From: Bin125 sp026705025
GTDB lineage: Bacteria; Chloroflexota; Dehalococcoidia; Bin125
NCBI GenBank assembly: GCA_026705025.1
Contig: JAPPBN010000030.1
Location: 29,484-93,483, forward strand
Length of the DNA: 64,000 bases
Direction: 5' to 3'
Every line of letters starts with the position of its first letter. The first letter of the stretch is position 1. Below are positions 43,013-54,145 of this stretch, piece by piece. Under the pieces are notes generated by a model, which worked only from the letters and a program-made list of their open reading frames with translations, searched no databases and was not told the origin of the DNA. The position numbers were made by a program, and so were the translations under genes.

Positions 43013-43335
43013 TGCCGCCATTCGTCATCGAACTGGCGTGGAACGCGGTATCTCTGGACGAGCTCGCCGCGCACGGACTGACCCTGGATGACGCTCACGC
43101 AGTGCTTCAGATTCGCCCCAAGTTCTTCCCAAACAGGGGGAACAGGGAACGTTTGCGACGCGGACTCCGGCGTCGCTGGGTCATGATTGGACCTAGCCAG
43201 ACTGGGCAGTTACTCACGTTCATCATTGACGATCCAGATGAGCAGCGAGTCGCGCACCTCGTCACTGGTTGGCCGTCGAACCTTGCCCAAGAAACTCGAT
43301 ATGCTCAACCAGGAGGTAAGAGGAACCGACCATGA
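43012..43335 (+). CDS. Small BrnT-like putative toxin
   Basis: 107 residues, start overlapping the previous stop (TAATG). FVIELAWNAVSLDELAAHGL, DDAHAVLQIRPKFFPNRGNR and RWVMIGPSQTGQLLTFIIDD suggest a RelE/BrnT-type fold, a ribosome-dependent RNase. It overlaps the next, acidic gene by 4 nt. Toxin identity rests on pattern and context only. Confidence 0.55.
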   Translation: MPPFVIELAWNAVSLDELAAHGLTLDDAHAVLQIRPKFFPNRGNRERLRRGLRRRWVMIGPSQTGQLLTFIIDDPDEQRVAHLVTGWPSNLAQETRYAQPGGKRNRP

Positions 43336-43571
43336 CCCATGATCCGCGATTTCCAGACGAGGACTTTGAAGATGAGCCGGAAGAGTGGATCATCGCAGAG
43401 AATCCTGGTGCCGTACTCGAGGTGAGATTTACCTCTGGGGAAATCCGGGAAATTGGCGAAGAGCAGCGCGCCACGGGTATGAATCCCATTCACTTCATTC
43501 ACGACCTGACGCTTGACACCATCCGCGAACGTCGGGCCAAGCGCTCCGGCCAGGCCGAGGTCGCCGACTAA
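43332..43571 (+). CDS. Small acidic protein, putative antitoxin partner
   Basis: 79 residues; ATG 43332 overlaps the previous stop (ATGA). Acidic N-terminus (PDEDFEDEPEEW), then VLEVRFTSGEIREIGEEQRA and a basic C-terminal helix (IRERRAKRSG). Charge and coupling suit an antitoxin, but no DNA-binding motif is clear. Its stop overlaps the convergent methyltransferase stop by 4 nt. Confidence 0.5.
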   Translation: MTHDPRFPDEDFEDEPEEWIIAENPGAVLEVRFTSGEIREIGEEQRATGMNPIHFIHDLTLDTIRERRAKRSGQAEVAD

Positions 43572-44377
43572 CGGATCGCCAGGACGGCGATCTGGGTGAA
43601 GATGAAGAAGGGGTCGTTCGAGTCGGCCCAGGTTGCCCAGCCCGCGGACAATCTTTGCAGTTCCACCTGATCGGCGAGGCCGTACTCGAGGGCCTGGTCG
43701 GCGATGCCGCTGTAGAGGATTCGCTGCGACCAGGTTCGGCCCCAGATACGTGCCTCCTCGCCATCCATTGCGACGACGTTCGGGTGAATCTCAATCTCCG
43801 GGAACCCTGCCTGTCGGACCCAGGTGGGCAGGGTGCGTCCGGCGTCGGGTTCGGCGTTGTTGCGGTAGGCGACCTCGTGGTAAAGGCGGTTCCAGTCGAG
43901 GAACTCGGGGAACTTCGGGTGCGGCGACATGGTTGCGTAGTCGGCGTCGCGAACGGCCAGCAACCCGCCAGGCTTGAGCACTCGGCGCATCTCCTGCAGG
44001 GCGCGCACCGGGCCGGTCAGATGTTGCAGGAGCTGATTCGCGTAGACGACATCAAATTCGGCCTCGGCATACTCCAGGTGGTAGACATCGCCGTCGACGA
44101 ATGTGACATTGTCGACCGATTCCTCCGCCGCGTGCGCTCTCGCGTGTTCGAGCACTCCCGCAGCCGAATCAAGGCCTACGACCTCGCCCGGTGAAACCGC
44201 CCGTGCCAGTCCGGCGGTCACCGTGCCGGGACCACATCCGCAATCCAATAGGCGCATCCCCGACTCGAGGCTTGGCAACAGAAACCAGGCCTCGACCTCG
44301 GCACGGCGGCGCGCGTGCGATTGCACGACCGATTCGTGGTGACCGTGCGTGTAGCGATCCCTGGGCGCGTTACTCAT
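43568..44377 (-). CDS. SAM-dependent class I methyltransferase
   Basis: 269 residues from ATG 44377, overlapping the upstream stop by 8 nt (ATGAGTAA). SAM-binding motif I LLDCGCGPGTVTAGLA at about residue 45, motif II in VVGLDSAAGVLEHARAHA, NVTFVDGDVYHLEY, and LKPGGLLAVRDADYA, as in UbiE/Methyltransf_11 enzymes. Substrate unknown; paired with DUF4202. Confidence 0.87.
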   Translation of the reverse strand: MSNAPRDRYTHGHHESVVQSHARRRAEVEAWFLLPSLESGMRLLDCGCGPGTVTAGLARAVSPGEVVGLDSAAGVLEHARAHAAEESVDNVTFVDGDVYHLEYAEAEFDVVYANQLLQHLTGPVRALQEMRRVLKPGGLLAVRDADYATMSPHPKFPEFLDWNRLYHEVAYRNNAEPDAGRTLPTWVRQAGFPEIEIHPNVVAMDGEEARIWGRTWSQRILYSGIADQALEYGLADQVELQRLSAGWATWADSNDPFFIFTQIAVLAIR

Positions 44378-44987
44378 CCGCAAATCCGTCGACCAGGCGA
44401 GTCAAGGTCTCGACTGCGCGCTCCGAAAGCGTCAGTTTCAGGGCGGCCTCCTGGCCGTTGGGCGACATCTTACGCCAGGTCCGGCCCAGCGCCCGGCGCA
44501 ACTGGCGATCGTCGAGGTCGTCCAGCAGCGGTTCGAGTTGGGTGTCGAGGAAGACGAGCGAGAGCGCGTCTTCCAGCGTTTGGGCGTCGGGATCGCCGGC
44601 CTGGAGCAGATCGGCCTTCGCCACGAGCGAGGCGACACGCTCGACTGAGCGTCGCGGGTAACCGCATTCCTCCAGGATCGCCGCCGTCAGTTCCGCGTGA
44701 ACAGCGTGCAGCGCCCGGCGCCAGCGGAGGTATGCCGACCTGCCGTCGGGGAACGTCGAGCGTGGGATCATCCAGCGACGGATGTGATGTGCCCGAGCGG
44801 CGAGCAGCAGTTCTTCTGAGGCCTGCGGATCGAGTTCCCGGACCCAGCGGGTCATCATCTCGGCGTGCGTCTGCTCCTTGGGCAGCACCTCGCCGTCGAC
44901 CATCAGTGTGAATGGATCGTCCGCGTTGGCTGCGTCGATAGCGGCGATGGCCTGATCAAACCGGTCCTGATCGTCTATGTCGGGCAA
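44370..44987 (-). CDS. DUF4202 family protein
   Basis: 205 residues. AIDAANADDPFTLMVDGEVL, KEQTHAEMMTRWVRELDP, LLLAARAHHIRRWMIPRSTF and YLRWRRALHAVHAE form the DUF4202 pattern, with a row of His suggesting a metal-binding HD-like site. Function unknown. Upstream of and coupled to the methyltransferase. Confidence 0.8.
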   Translation of the reverse strand: MPDIDDQDRFDQAIAAIDAANADDPFTLMVDGEVLPKEQTHAEMMTRWVRELDPQASEELLLAARAHHIRRWMIPRSTFPDGRSAYLRWRRALHAVHAELTAAILEECGYPRRSVERVASLVAKADLLQAGDPDAQTLEDALSLVFLDTQLEPLLDDLDDRQLRRALGRTWRKMSPNGQEAALKLTLSERAVETLTRLVDGFADE

Positions 44988-45030
44988 CGTCTTCAGTCTC
45001 CAGATCGAGACCAGCGTATCTGCCGTGCGA

Positions 45031-45948
45031 TCAGGACTCTAGGACGGCCCGCGCCGAGTCCCACTCCGCGGCAAACTCGTCGCACACGTCCACCGCCCTG
45101 CCGAAGGTCACTCCCGGCTTCGACTTCATGTAGCCGATCAGCCGCTCCAGCATCGAGACTCGGCCAGGTCGGCCAATGATGTATGGGTGCATCGTCAGTG
45201 TGAACACGCCGCCGCGGCGGTAGATCTCGTCGAAGGCGTCGCGCCAGGTCGACTCGACCTGTTCCGGCGCAGCCTGCAGACGGCGGCCGTCTGTGGGCGC
45301 GAAGACGAAGTAGGGGTAGTCGTCCAGGGCCCAGTGAATCGGCAGTTCGACCAGCGCGGAGTCTCCGGTACCGACCCAGTATGGTGCGTCGGAACCCATC
45401 AACGACGAGTCGTAGCGAAAGTCGCGCTCCGACATCAGGGCCAGCGAAACGTCGCTCAACTCCCACGATGGCGACCGGTAGCCAACGACAGCCTCGCCGG
45501 TGATGCCTTGCAGGATGTGACTGCCCTTGTCGAGGACTTCCGCCTCTTCCTCGGCCGAGAGGGTCGCTGGCGGCTCATGCAGGTAGCCGTGGTGGCCAAT
45601 TTCGTGTCCGGCCGAAGCGATCTGCTCCACCGTTGCGGGGTTGCGTTCTGCGACCGAGCCGGGAATGTAGAACGAGGCCCGCACTTCGGCTCGCGAGAGC
45701 GCGGTCAGGATGTGCGGCACGGCAACCGTCGGTCCGTAGTCGCCGAACGAGCGGGCCGAGGGTCGCTGTTCGACGCGAGGATCGCGGTTGATCATCCCCG
45801 ATGATCCGTCGACGTCGAAAGAGAGTACGACGGTGCATTCGGCCGCGCCGTCGTCGGTGTCGGGAGACCAGAGCGCCGCTCCGCAGGCCGGGCAAAATCG
45901 GCGGTCGCCTATCCACGTGCAGTGAGGACAGTCATGGGCCATCTTCAT
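45031..45948 (-). CDS. Polysaccharide deacetylase (NodB/PuuE-like) with N-terminal zinc ribbon
   Basis: 305 residues. N-terminal zinc ribbon CPHC..CPAC within residues 7-23. The NodB domain shows VVLSFDVDGSSG (catalytic Asp pair), HEIGHHGYLHEPP (metal His), GYRSPSW and a late TLTMHPYIIGRP. This resembles allantoinase/peptidoglycan deacetylase (PuuE-like) members acting on N-acetyl or ring amide groups. No signal peptide, so probably cytoplasmic. The ribbon fusion is unusual for this family. Confidence 0.82.
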   Translation of the reverse strand: MKMAHDCPHCTWIGDRRFCPACGAALWSPDTDDGAAECTVVLSFDVDGSSGMINRDPRVEQRPSARSFGDYGPTVAVPHILTALSRAEVRASFYIPGSVAERNPATVEQIASAGHEIGHHGYLHEPPATLSAEEEAEVLDKGSHILQGITGEAVVGYRSPSWELSDVSLALMSERDFRYDSSLMGSDAPYWVGTGDSALVELPIHWALDDYPYFVFAPTDGRRLQAAPEQVESTWRDAFDEIYRRGGVFTLTMHPYIIGRPGRVSMLERLIGYMKSKPGVTFGRAVDVCDEFAAEWDSARAVLES

Positions 45949-45986
45949 TGCTCCCGGACCAGTGGGGCTTCAACTTGATTTGCCGA

Positions 45987-46081
45987 CCTCCCTCTCCATC
46001 TGGGAGAGGGCCGGGGTGAGGGTCCGGTCCTCGGAACGTCCCTAGGGCCCTCACCCTAACCCTCTCCCGCAGGGAGAGGGG
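45987..46081. repeat. Dispersed palindromic repeat, family A, two inverted copies
   Basis: CCTCCCTCTCCATCTGGGAG leading into AGGGCCGGGGTGAGGGTCC, then the mirrored GGGCCCTCACCCTAACCCTC leading into TCCCGCAGGGAGAGGGG. Facing copies in the gap between deacetylase and dehydrogenase genes. Confidence 0.75.
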
Positions 46082-46102
46082 ATTAGAGAGGAACTCGCAG
46101 GC

Positions 46103-47146
46103 TCAGGCGAAGTCGGTGATGGTGACGAAGCCGGTGGTCTGGAATGTCGTCATCGATTCCACCACGTCCGGAACCTCGTCGATCGAGATCGTCTCGCTGA
46201 CGATCGTCTCCGGCTGCAGCTTGCCCGATGCGACCATGTTCAGCATCGACGGATAGTTCTGGTTGGGCAGGCCCAACGATCCGCGGAACTCGATCTCGGA
46301 CATCGTGATGAAGTCGATCGGCAGGCCAACCTCGCCCGCTTCCTCGGCCGACGTGATGCCGATCTGGACATGCACGCCGCCCTTGCGCAGCGAGTTGACC
46401 GAGTTCAGCATGGTCGCCTTGATGCCCAGTGCATCGACCGAGACATTGGCGCCGCCATCGGTGATCTCGCGGACCCTCATGGGCACATCGTGCTCCAGTG
46501 CGTTAATCGTCTCCACGGCGCCCTGAGAACGGGCCAGGGAGAGCTTGCCTTCCTCGAGGTCAACCGCGATCACCTGTGCGCCCAGCGCAGCGGCGACCTG
46601 CACCGCCGACAGACCGATTCCGCCGCAACCGTTGACCACGACCCAGTCGCCGCCCGAGACCTCGCCGCGGTCGGCAACGCCGTGGTAGGAGGTCATGAAT
46701 CGGCAGCCCATCGCCGCTCCGGCCTCGAAGCTGACGTTGTCGGGCAGTGGGATGGCGTTGAAGTCAGCGCCGTGGATCGCCGCCTTCTGCGCGAATCCGC
46801 CAGCGAATCCGGCCTGGTTGTCGCAGATGTTGGGAAGTCCGACGCGGCAGAGTTGGCAGTTGCCGCAGCCGTTGTGGAACGGCGTCAGCACCCGCTGACC
46901 AGGCCGGATGTGCTCAACTTCGTCGCCGACCGCTTCCACCGTTCCCGCCCACTCGTGGCCCAGCACGACCGGCAGCGGGAGTTCGAATCCGACCCATGAG
47001 AGGTCGCCCTGCCAGAGGTGCCAGTCTGAGCGGCAAACGCCGCACGCTTCGACTCGGACCAGCGCGTCCTTCGGTCCGATTACGGGGTCCGGAAACTCCC
47101 GGACGACCAGTGGCTGGCGGACGCCTTCCATCACAACGGCTTTCAT
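46103..47146 (-). CDS. Zinc-dependent alcohol dehydrogenase (MDR)
   Basis: 347 residues. Catalytic zinc ligands in CGVCRSDWH and GHEWAG, structural zinc Cys in CGNCQLCRVGLPNIC, NAD-binding VNGCGGIGLSAVQVAAALG. A full-length medium-chain dehydrogenase oxidising an alcohol with NAD(P). Near the enoyl-CoA hydratase but separated by a hypothetical gene. Confidence 0.9.
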   Translation of the reverse strand: MKAVVMEGVRQPLVVREFPDPVIGPKDALVRVEACGVCRSDWHLWQGDLSWVGFELPLPVVLGHEWAGTVEAVGDEVEHIRPGQRVLTPFHNGCGNCQLCRVGLPNICDNQAGFAGGFAQKAAIHGADFNAIPLPDNVSFEAGAAMGCRFMTSYHGVADRGEVSGGDWVVVNGCGGIGLSAVQVAAALGAQVIAVDLEEGKLSLARSQGAVETINALEHDVPMRVREITDGGANVSVDALGIKATMLNSVNSLRKGGVHVQIGITSAEEAGEVGLPIDFITMSEIEFRGSLGLPNQNYPSMLNMVASGKLQPETIVSETISIDEVPDVVESMTTFQTTGFVTITDFA

Positions 47147-47242
47147 GATTCAACTCCTTACCAGGATCTGTGCGCTCTCGAATCTGACCAGAAGCTAGCA
47201 GCTTCAAGGCTACCTAGATTCCATCGACGAACGCGGGCCAAC

Positions 47243-47632
47243 TCATGTCGGACGCTCGGACAGGGTCACGCTCGCCGTCACTTCATAGGCCCGCAGGCCA
47301 TCCCGGAACTTGACACGTGGACCACCAACCGTCGCGGTTGCGTTGCGACCCTCAAGCCATTTCTCAATCTGTTCCTCAACCGGCTGACGCGCCGCGAGGC
47401 AGCGATCGACGGGCAACGCGATCACATAGCGTCGCGAGCGTTCCGCTTCCTGCCAGGTAAAGAGATATCGCCAGCTGAACGTGTGATCTCCAGCGGCGTG
47501 ATGGTCGGTGATCGGCGGCAGACCGAGCCTGGTCAGACCGCCGCCACGCTCGTAGCGCCGGTCAACGGCTCGCTCAATTCGCTCTGCTTCGGCGATGACG
47601 TGTTCGAGCAGGGGGTCGTCAGCCTCGTTCAT
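47243..47632 (-). CDS. Hypothetical protein
   Basis: 129 residues, no recognised family. Begins MNEADDPLLEHVIAEAERIE, has FSWRYLFTWQEAERSRRYVI and ends in a strand-rich region. No signal or membrane segment. Followed upstream by a family A repeat. Confidence 0.5.
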   Translation of the reverse strand: MNEADDPLLEHVIAEAERIERAVDRRYERGGGLTRLGLPPITDHHAAGDHTFSWRYLFTWQEAERSRRYVIALPVDRCLAARQPVEEQIEKWLEGRNATATVGGPRVKFRDGLRAYEVTASVTLSERPT

Positions 47633-47650
47633 CTCACGGCTCTCCAGGCG

Positions 47651-47684
47651 CCCTCACCCTAGCCCTCTCCCTCGGGCAGAGGGG
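47651..47684. repeat. Dispersed palindromic repeat, family A, copy 5
   Basis: CCCTCACCCTAGCCCTCTCC followed by CTCGGGCAGAGGGG, between the hypothetical and enoyl-CoA hydratase genes. Confidence 0.7.
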
Positions 47685-47717
47685 ATCAGAGGAGGGTTGA
47701 GTGAGGAGTGCGCCTTG

Positions 47718-48503
47718 CTAGCGGAACACCGGATCGCGCTTCTCGAAGAATGCGGTCATGCCTTCTTTCGCCTCGGGGCGGCGGGCGGCGTCGCAGATCT
47801 CGCGGGTCTCCCACTCCATCTGCGTCTCCAGACCCTCATTCCACGACTTGTGGTAGAGGCGCTTGGCCGCGCCGATCGACTCGGTCGGACCGGCCGCCAA
47901 CTGCGCGGCCAGCGCGTGCGCTTCGGTCTGCAAATCCTCATCGGGCACGACGCGATTGATCATGCCCCAGTCCAGCGCTTCCTGGGACGAGAGCATGCGG
48001 TTGGTCAGACAGAGTTCGAGCGATCGGCGCAGACCGACGAGACGTGGGAGGAAGTAGGTCGAGGAACCGTCGGGGGTGAGGCCGATGCGCGAGTAGGCCA
48101 TCGTGAAGCGCGACGACTCACCGGCCAACGCCAGATCGCCGATCAGTGCGAGGCTCATCCCTGCTCCGGCGCAGGTGCCGTTGATCGCCGTGATCAGCGG
48201 GGGGTCCATACGGGTGAAACGCGAGGCGGCCGCGTGCAGGTAGGTCGTCATCTCTTTGACGTAGGTCGCCATTTCGGGACCGGCCGGCGGGAAGCCGCGC
48301 AGGTCGGCGCCGGTGCAGAAGAATCGCCCGGAGCCCCGGAACACGACCGCGCGTACATCAGGGTCGTCGTCCACGAGGATCGATGCATCCATCAGCTCCT
48401 TGCACATTTCCAGCGACAGCGAGTTCGCCGCCTCGGGCCGGTTGATCGTGATCGTGGCGACGCTGTCGGCCACTTCGTATCCCAGCGTGTTGTACTCAGC
48501 CAT
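47718..48503 (-). CDS. Enoyl-CoA hydratase/isomerase (PaaG-like crotonase)
   Basis: 261 residues. CoA/oxyanion region FFCTGADLRGF and NGTCAGAGMSLALIGDLALA, active-site loop SRIGLTPDGSSTYFLPRLVG with Asp where classical hydratases have Glu, as in PaaG-like isomerases. C-terminal EGMTAFFEKRDPVF is standard. It hydrates or isomerises enoyl-CoA in degradative pathways. Confidence 0.88.
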   Translation of the reverse strand: MAEYNTLGYEVADSVATITINRPEAANSLSLEMCKELMDASILVDDDPDVRAVVFRGSGRFFCTGADLRGFPPAGPEMATYVKEMTTYLHAAASRFTRMDPPLITAINGTCAGAGMSLALIGDLALAGESSRFTMAYSRIGLTPDGSSTYFLPRLVGLRRSLELCLTNRMLSSQEALDWGMINRVVPDEDLQTEAHALAAQLAAGPTESIGAAKRLYHKSWNEGLETQMEWETREICDAARRPEAKEGMTAFFEKRDPVFR

Positions 48504-48588
48504 TGCCCAACTCCTAGCCGGTTCTTCGTTACTGTTGGCTCACGCGAGCCGTTTCAACCGCAGGCTATCGCGAGAACGGAAGATTCCC

Positions 48589-49326
48589 ATGTCCGAGCAG
48601 ACCGTTTCCATACCGACCGGTAACGGCGACCTGACCGCCTTCGTGGCGGCGCCTGATGAAGAAGCGGCGACCAGACCCGCAGTGCTGGTGTTGCATGAGC
48701 TGTTCGGGCTCAACGACGACATCCGGCGGATTGCGCGTCGCTTTGCCGACAACGGATACGTGGCAGTGGCCCCTGACCTCTATTCGGTGGGACCGCGAGC
48801 CAAGCCGATCTGCATTCGGCGAACCATGCAGGCCCTGCGCAGCGGTGAGGGACGGGCCTTCGACGATATCGAGGCGGCCCGCTCGTGGCTTGCCGCGCGT
48901 GACGACGTTGACGACTCGCAGATTGCGATTGCCGGATTTTGCATGGGCGGCGGTTTTGCCATCCTCTATGCCGCGCGGGCGCCGATCGGCGCCGCCGCCG
49001 ACTTCTACGGTGCGGTTCCTCGGGAACAGGAAGCGCTCCAAGGCATCTGTCCGGTGTTCGCCGGGTACGGCGAGCGGGATCGCATCTTCGTCGGACAGGC
49101 CGACAGGTTGCGCGGACATTTGGGACAACTCGGGGTTGAACATGAGGTGACGGTGTATTCCGGAGCCGGCCACTCGTTCATGAACCGGCACGGACCAGTT
49201 CGCTCGCTGCTGGTTCGCCTCTCGCCCATGGCGGTCGGTTACCACGAAGCGTCCGCGGAAGCAGCCTGGGCAACAATGCTGGCGTTCTTCGAACGCAACC
49301 TCGGCGCACCGTCCGACGTTTCTTAG
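48589..49326 (+). CDS. Dienelactone hydrolase family protein
   Basis: 245 residues from ATG 48589. VLVLHELFGLNDDIRRIARR, nucleophile Cys in IAGFCMGGGFAI, Asp in YGERDRIF and His in YSGAGHSFMNRHGP give the Cys-Asp-His triad of carboxymethylenebutenolidase-type enzymes. It opens enol-lactones in aromatic degradation or acts on other esters. Divergent from the hydratase gene (85 bp). Confidence 0.88.
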   Translation: MSEQTVSIPTGNGDLTAFVAAPDEEAATRPAVLVLHELFGLNDDIRRIARRFADNGYVAVAPDLYSVGPRAKPICIRRTMQALRSGEGRAFDDIEAARSWLAARDDVDDSQIAIAGFCMGGGFAILYAARAPIGAAADFYGAVPREQEALQGICPVFAGYGERDRIFVGQADRLRGHLGQLGVEHEVTVYSGAGHSFMNRHGPVRSLLVRLSPMAVGYHEASAEAAWATMLAFFERNLGAPSDVS

Positions 49327-49385
49327 GCATACGGTGGTCACTGACGAACGTGCATGCCGTCACCCAGAGACTTGGAGAGCTGACA

Positions 49386-50270
49386 ATGAGGGACTCGATT
49401 CTGACCAGGAAAGCCCGCAGGCTGCTCGCGATCGGTTTGGCCGGTGCGCTGATCGCTGCCGGGGCGCTGTTGGCCATGACCGGAACCAATGCAGTCGGCG
49501 CAGAAGAGTACATCGAGAAGAAGGTCACGGAAACGGTCACCACGTGGCCGGAGAAGTCATCGGCCACCACACTGACGATCGAAGGCGCGGCCACTCGCAG
49601 CATCGAACGTGACGGCACGGTCGCCCGTTTCAGCATCACGGTTTTGGATACATCCGTGCGGGATGCTGTCTCGACGGGCAATAGCGCGCTCGCCGACGTG
49701 CGCACCGCGCTGCAGATGGGCTGCAACGACGACGACTCGGAGCAGCTCTGCGTGCCCAACGACCAGTTGCAAACGACGTCGATCCGGATCAGCGAACAGT
49801 TCGACTGGACCGAGCAGGGTCGCGTCTCGCTTGGCTTCGAGTACCGCAACTCACTGCTCGCCCGGCTCGACGGCGTCGATCAGGCGGGCTTGCTGATCGA
49901 TACGATCCTGATCGCCGGCGGCGACCACGTCCGCTTCGACGGGCTCGACTTCACCGCCTCCGGCCGCGCCGAGGCCGAGCGGCTGGCATTGCTGGACGCC
50001 ATTGACGACGCCCAGGCCACGGCAGATTCCATCGCCGCTCACATGGGATACGAGATTGTGCGGGTGGTGGAGTTGAGTCCGGTCGGCAGTCTGACAGCTT
50101 CACGGACGATTCTCGAGTCGGCTGAAGAGGCCATGGCCGACGATTCGTTCGAGCCAACGCCGGTCTTCGGTGGCAGCGAGTCGGTGACGTCGAGGGTGCG
50201 AATGGTCTTCGAGTTGCGCCCCCTGGCTGAGGTCGAAGAACGCGCTGCTGACGAATCGAACGGAAACTGA
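49386..50270 (+). CDS. SIMPL (DUF541) domain secreted protein
   Basis: 294 residues. Signal sequence with hydrophobic LLAIGLAGALIAAGALLAMT and cleavage near GAEE. The SIMPL domain starts TLTIEGAATRSIERDGTVAR and continues with DQLQTTSIRISEQFDW and GFEYRNSLLARL. The family has a BMP/OmpW-like fold of unclear function, often cell-envelope stress-related. ATG 49386 chosen for the signal peptide. Confidence 0.83.
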   Translation: MRDSILTRKARRLLAIGLAGALIAAGALLAMTGTNAVGAEEYIEKKVTETVTTWPEKSSATTLTIEGAATRSIERDGTVARFSITVLDTSVRDAVSTGNSALADVRTALQMGCNDDDSEQLCVPNDQLQTTSIRISEQFDWTEQGRVSLGFEYRNSLLARLDGVDQAGLLIDTILIAGGDHVRFDGLDFTASGRAEAERLALLDAIDDAQATADSIAAHMGYEIVRVVELSPVGSLTASRTILESAEEAMADDSFEPTPVFGGSESVTSRVRMVFELRPLAEVEERAADESNGN

Positions 50271-50285
50271 GGTAGCGGCACTGAG

Positions 50286-50344
50286 AGCTCCCCAATTGGG
50301 GAGCCCGTCAGTCACATTGTGACAGCTCCCCCTGTTGGGGGAGC
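50286..50344. repeat. Dispersed palindromic repeat, family B, copy 2
   Basis: GCTCCCCAATTGGGGAGC, then GTCACATTGTGAC, then GCTCCCCCTGTTGGGGGAGC: three nested palindromes. Lies in the convergent gap between the SIMPL and EF-G-like genes, where it could terminate both. Confidence 0.75.
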
Positions 50345-50352
50345 TTGTTGCT

Positions 50353-52311
<1,959 letters not shown>

Positions 52312-52417
52312 CGCGAAACCCTCCGAACCTGACCGCCAGATTGGCCACAGGTTAACGGATGGAAGGCTGCTGACGAACGGCGGGCACCGGAAGGTATTCC
52401 GTGGAGACGAAAGGCGT

Positions 52418-54127
52418 CTACACCGCCAGGTCGACGATTTCCAGCTCTGGCCGACCCTGTAGCCCGCGCCTGAGTCGCCAGACGATGTCAACTTGAGACC
52501 CGACCGCCGCCGCCGCGCCGCCCAGGCGCCAGCCGATTGCGGACCAACCGTCGAGATCCAGTCGTAGATGAGCGCCGTCTGCTCCAACCGTCTTCGCCTG
52601 CCGTACGCCCACGCCATTGCTCACGAATGTCGGCGCCGGATTGCCCTCGCCAAAAGGCGCCAGCCGCTCAATCCAACCCACGGTCTGTCGGGTCAGCGCG
52701 GATAGCGGGACCTGGGCGTCAATCTCCATCCGACCCTCCAGCGCGGCCCAGGCGCCGGCTTCGCCGGCATCCAGCTGCGACTGCGCGACCTCGTTGAACC
52801 GGGACATCAAGGCGCCCAGTTGCGATGGCTCGGCCGAGAAGCCGGCTGCCATCGCATGTCCGCCGCCGCGGATCAGCAGATCGCGCGAGGCGTCCAGCAT
52901 CCTCACCAGGTCGAATCCAGCTGCGCTTCGGCCTGAACCCCGGGCCTCGCCGTCGACCAGCGACCAGACAAATGCGGGACGCGACCATTGATCTGCCAGC
53001 CGTCCGGCCACAATTCCCACAATTCCGTGATGGATCCCTTCGCCCCCGGCGAACAGCACCAGCGGCGCTTGGCCGGACGCGTCGAGCTGCTGCCGTATCT
53101 GCCGCTCGGCGGTGAGCATGGCTTCGTCGGTCAATCGTCGGCGCTGATCGTTGAGTTGTTCCAGTCGGCCGGCCAGCTCTCGTGCCGTCTCCGGCTGGCG
53201 TTCCATCAGCATCTCCAGCGCGAGCGACGCGTCGTCCAGCCGTCCGGCGGCGTTGATCTTCGGGGCCAACTGGAAACCAATGGTCTCGGTGTCGATCGGC
53301 CCGTTGCCCCGTCGGCCCTTGAGCAGCGCTCGCAGACCAGGACGCTCGGTCGACTCCAACGCTCGCAGCCCCTGATGCACGATCCAGCGGTTCTCTCCCC
53401 GTAGCGGGACGACATCGGCGACGGTCGACATGGCCGCCAGGTCTAGCCATCGCGTCCGATCATCCTCGGACGCCACACGCTGGGCCAACGCTTGGGCGAA
53501 CCGGTAGGCCAAGCCTCCTGTCGAGAGTTCCGACAACGGATGTCCGCTGGGAGCGCGTTTCGGCGTGACAATCGCCGTTGCTTCGGGCAGCGACTCAGCC
53601 GGTTCGTGATGATCAAGGACGATGACGTCGAGCCCGTGTTCTTCGCGCGCGGCCGCGATTTCCGTGAGCGCCGTGATGCCACAGTCGGCCGTGATCAGGA
53701 CGCGGGCGCCGTCTGCAGCAAGCCGACCGACCGCCTCGTCTTGCAGACCGTAGCCCTCCCGTTCGCGGTGAGGAATAAACGGCCTGGCGTCGATTCCTGT
53801 ATTGCGTAGGGCTTCCGTCAAGATCGCGGTGCCGGTGATTCCGTCCACGTCGTAGTCGCCGTAGATGGCAACCGGCTCGCTGCGCCGAGCGGCGAGTTCG
53901 ACTCGGTCGATCGCGGCGCTCCAGTCGCCCAGGACTGTCGGGTCGGCCGGTTGATACCACTCGGGATTGAGGAATTCCTGGGCCGCTGGCACGGTGTCGA
54001 CACCGCGCTGACGAAGCAGTCGGCCCACAAACGAGGGCGCATCCAGTCCTTCAATCGGCGGCGAGTCGTGAGGCTCGGCGATCCGCCACGTGCGACCGAG
54101 CCAACCGTCCGAACGCTCCCGCACCAC
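52418..54127 (-). CDS. recJ: Single-stranded-DNA-specific exonuclease RecJ
   Basis: 569 residues. DHH phosphoesterase motifs: IYGDYDVDGITGTAIL, ITADCGITA, VIVLDHHEPAE, and the DHHA1 motif IRGGGHAMAAGFS. RecJ degrades 5' single strands in recombination and mismatch repair. Starts 18 nt after the fabF stop, so probably in one operon. Confidence 0.93.
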   Translation of the reverse strand: MVRERSDGWLGRTWRIAEPHDSPPIEGLDAPSFVGRLLRQRGVDTVPAAQEFLNPEWYQPADPTVLGDWSAAIDRVELAARRSEPVAIYGDYDVDGITGTAILTEALRNTGIDARPFIPHREREGYGLQDEAVGRLAADGARVLITADCGITALTEIAAAREEHGLDVIVLDHHEPAESLPEATAIVTPKRAPSGHPLSELSTGGLAYRFAQALAQRVASEDDRTRWLDLAAMSTVADVVPLRGENRWIVHQGLRALESTERPGLRALLKGRRGNGPIDTETIGFQLAPKINAAGRLDDASLALEMLMERQPETARELAGRLEQLNDQRRRLTDEAMLTAERQIRQQLDASGQAPLVLFAGGEGIHHGIVGIVAGRLADQWSRPAFVWSLVDGEARGSGRSAAGFDLVRMLDASRDLLIRGGGHAMAAGFSAEPSQLGALMSRFNEVAQSQLDAGEAGAWAALEGRMEIDAQVPLSALTRQTVGWIERLAPFGEGNPAPTFVSNGVGVRQAKTVGADGAHLRLDLDGWSAIGWRLGGAAAAVGSQVDIVWRLRRGLQGRPELEIVDLAV

Positions 54128-54145
54128 GATGCACTGCCTGCCGAA

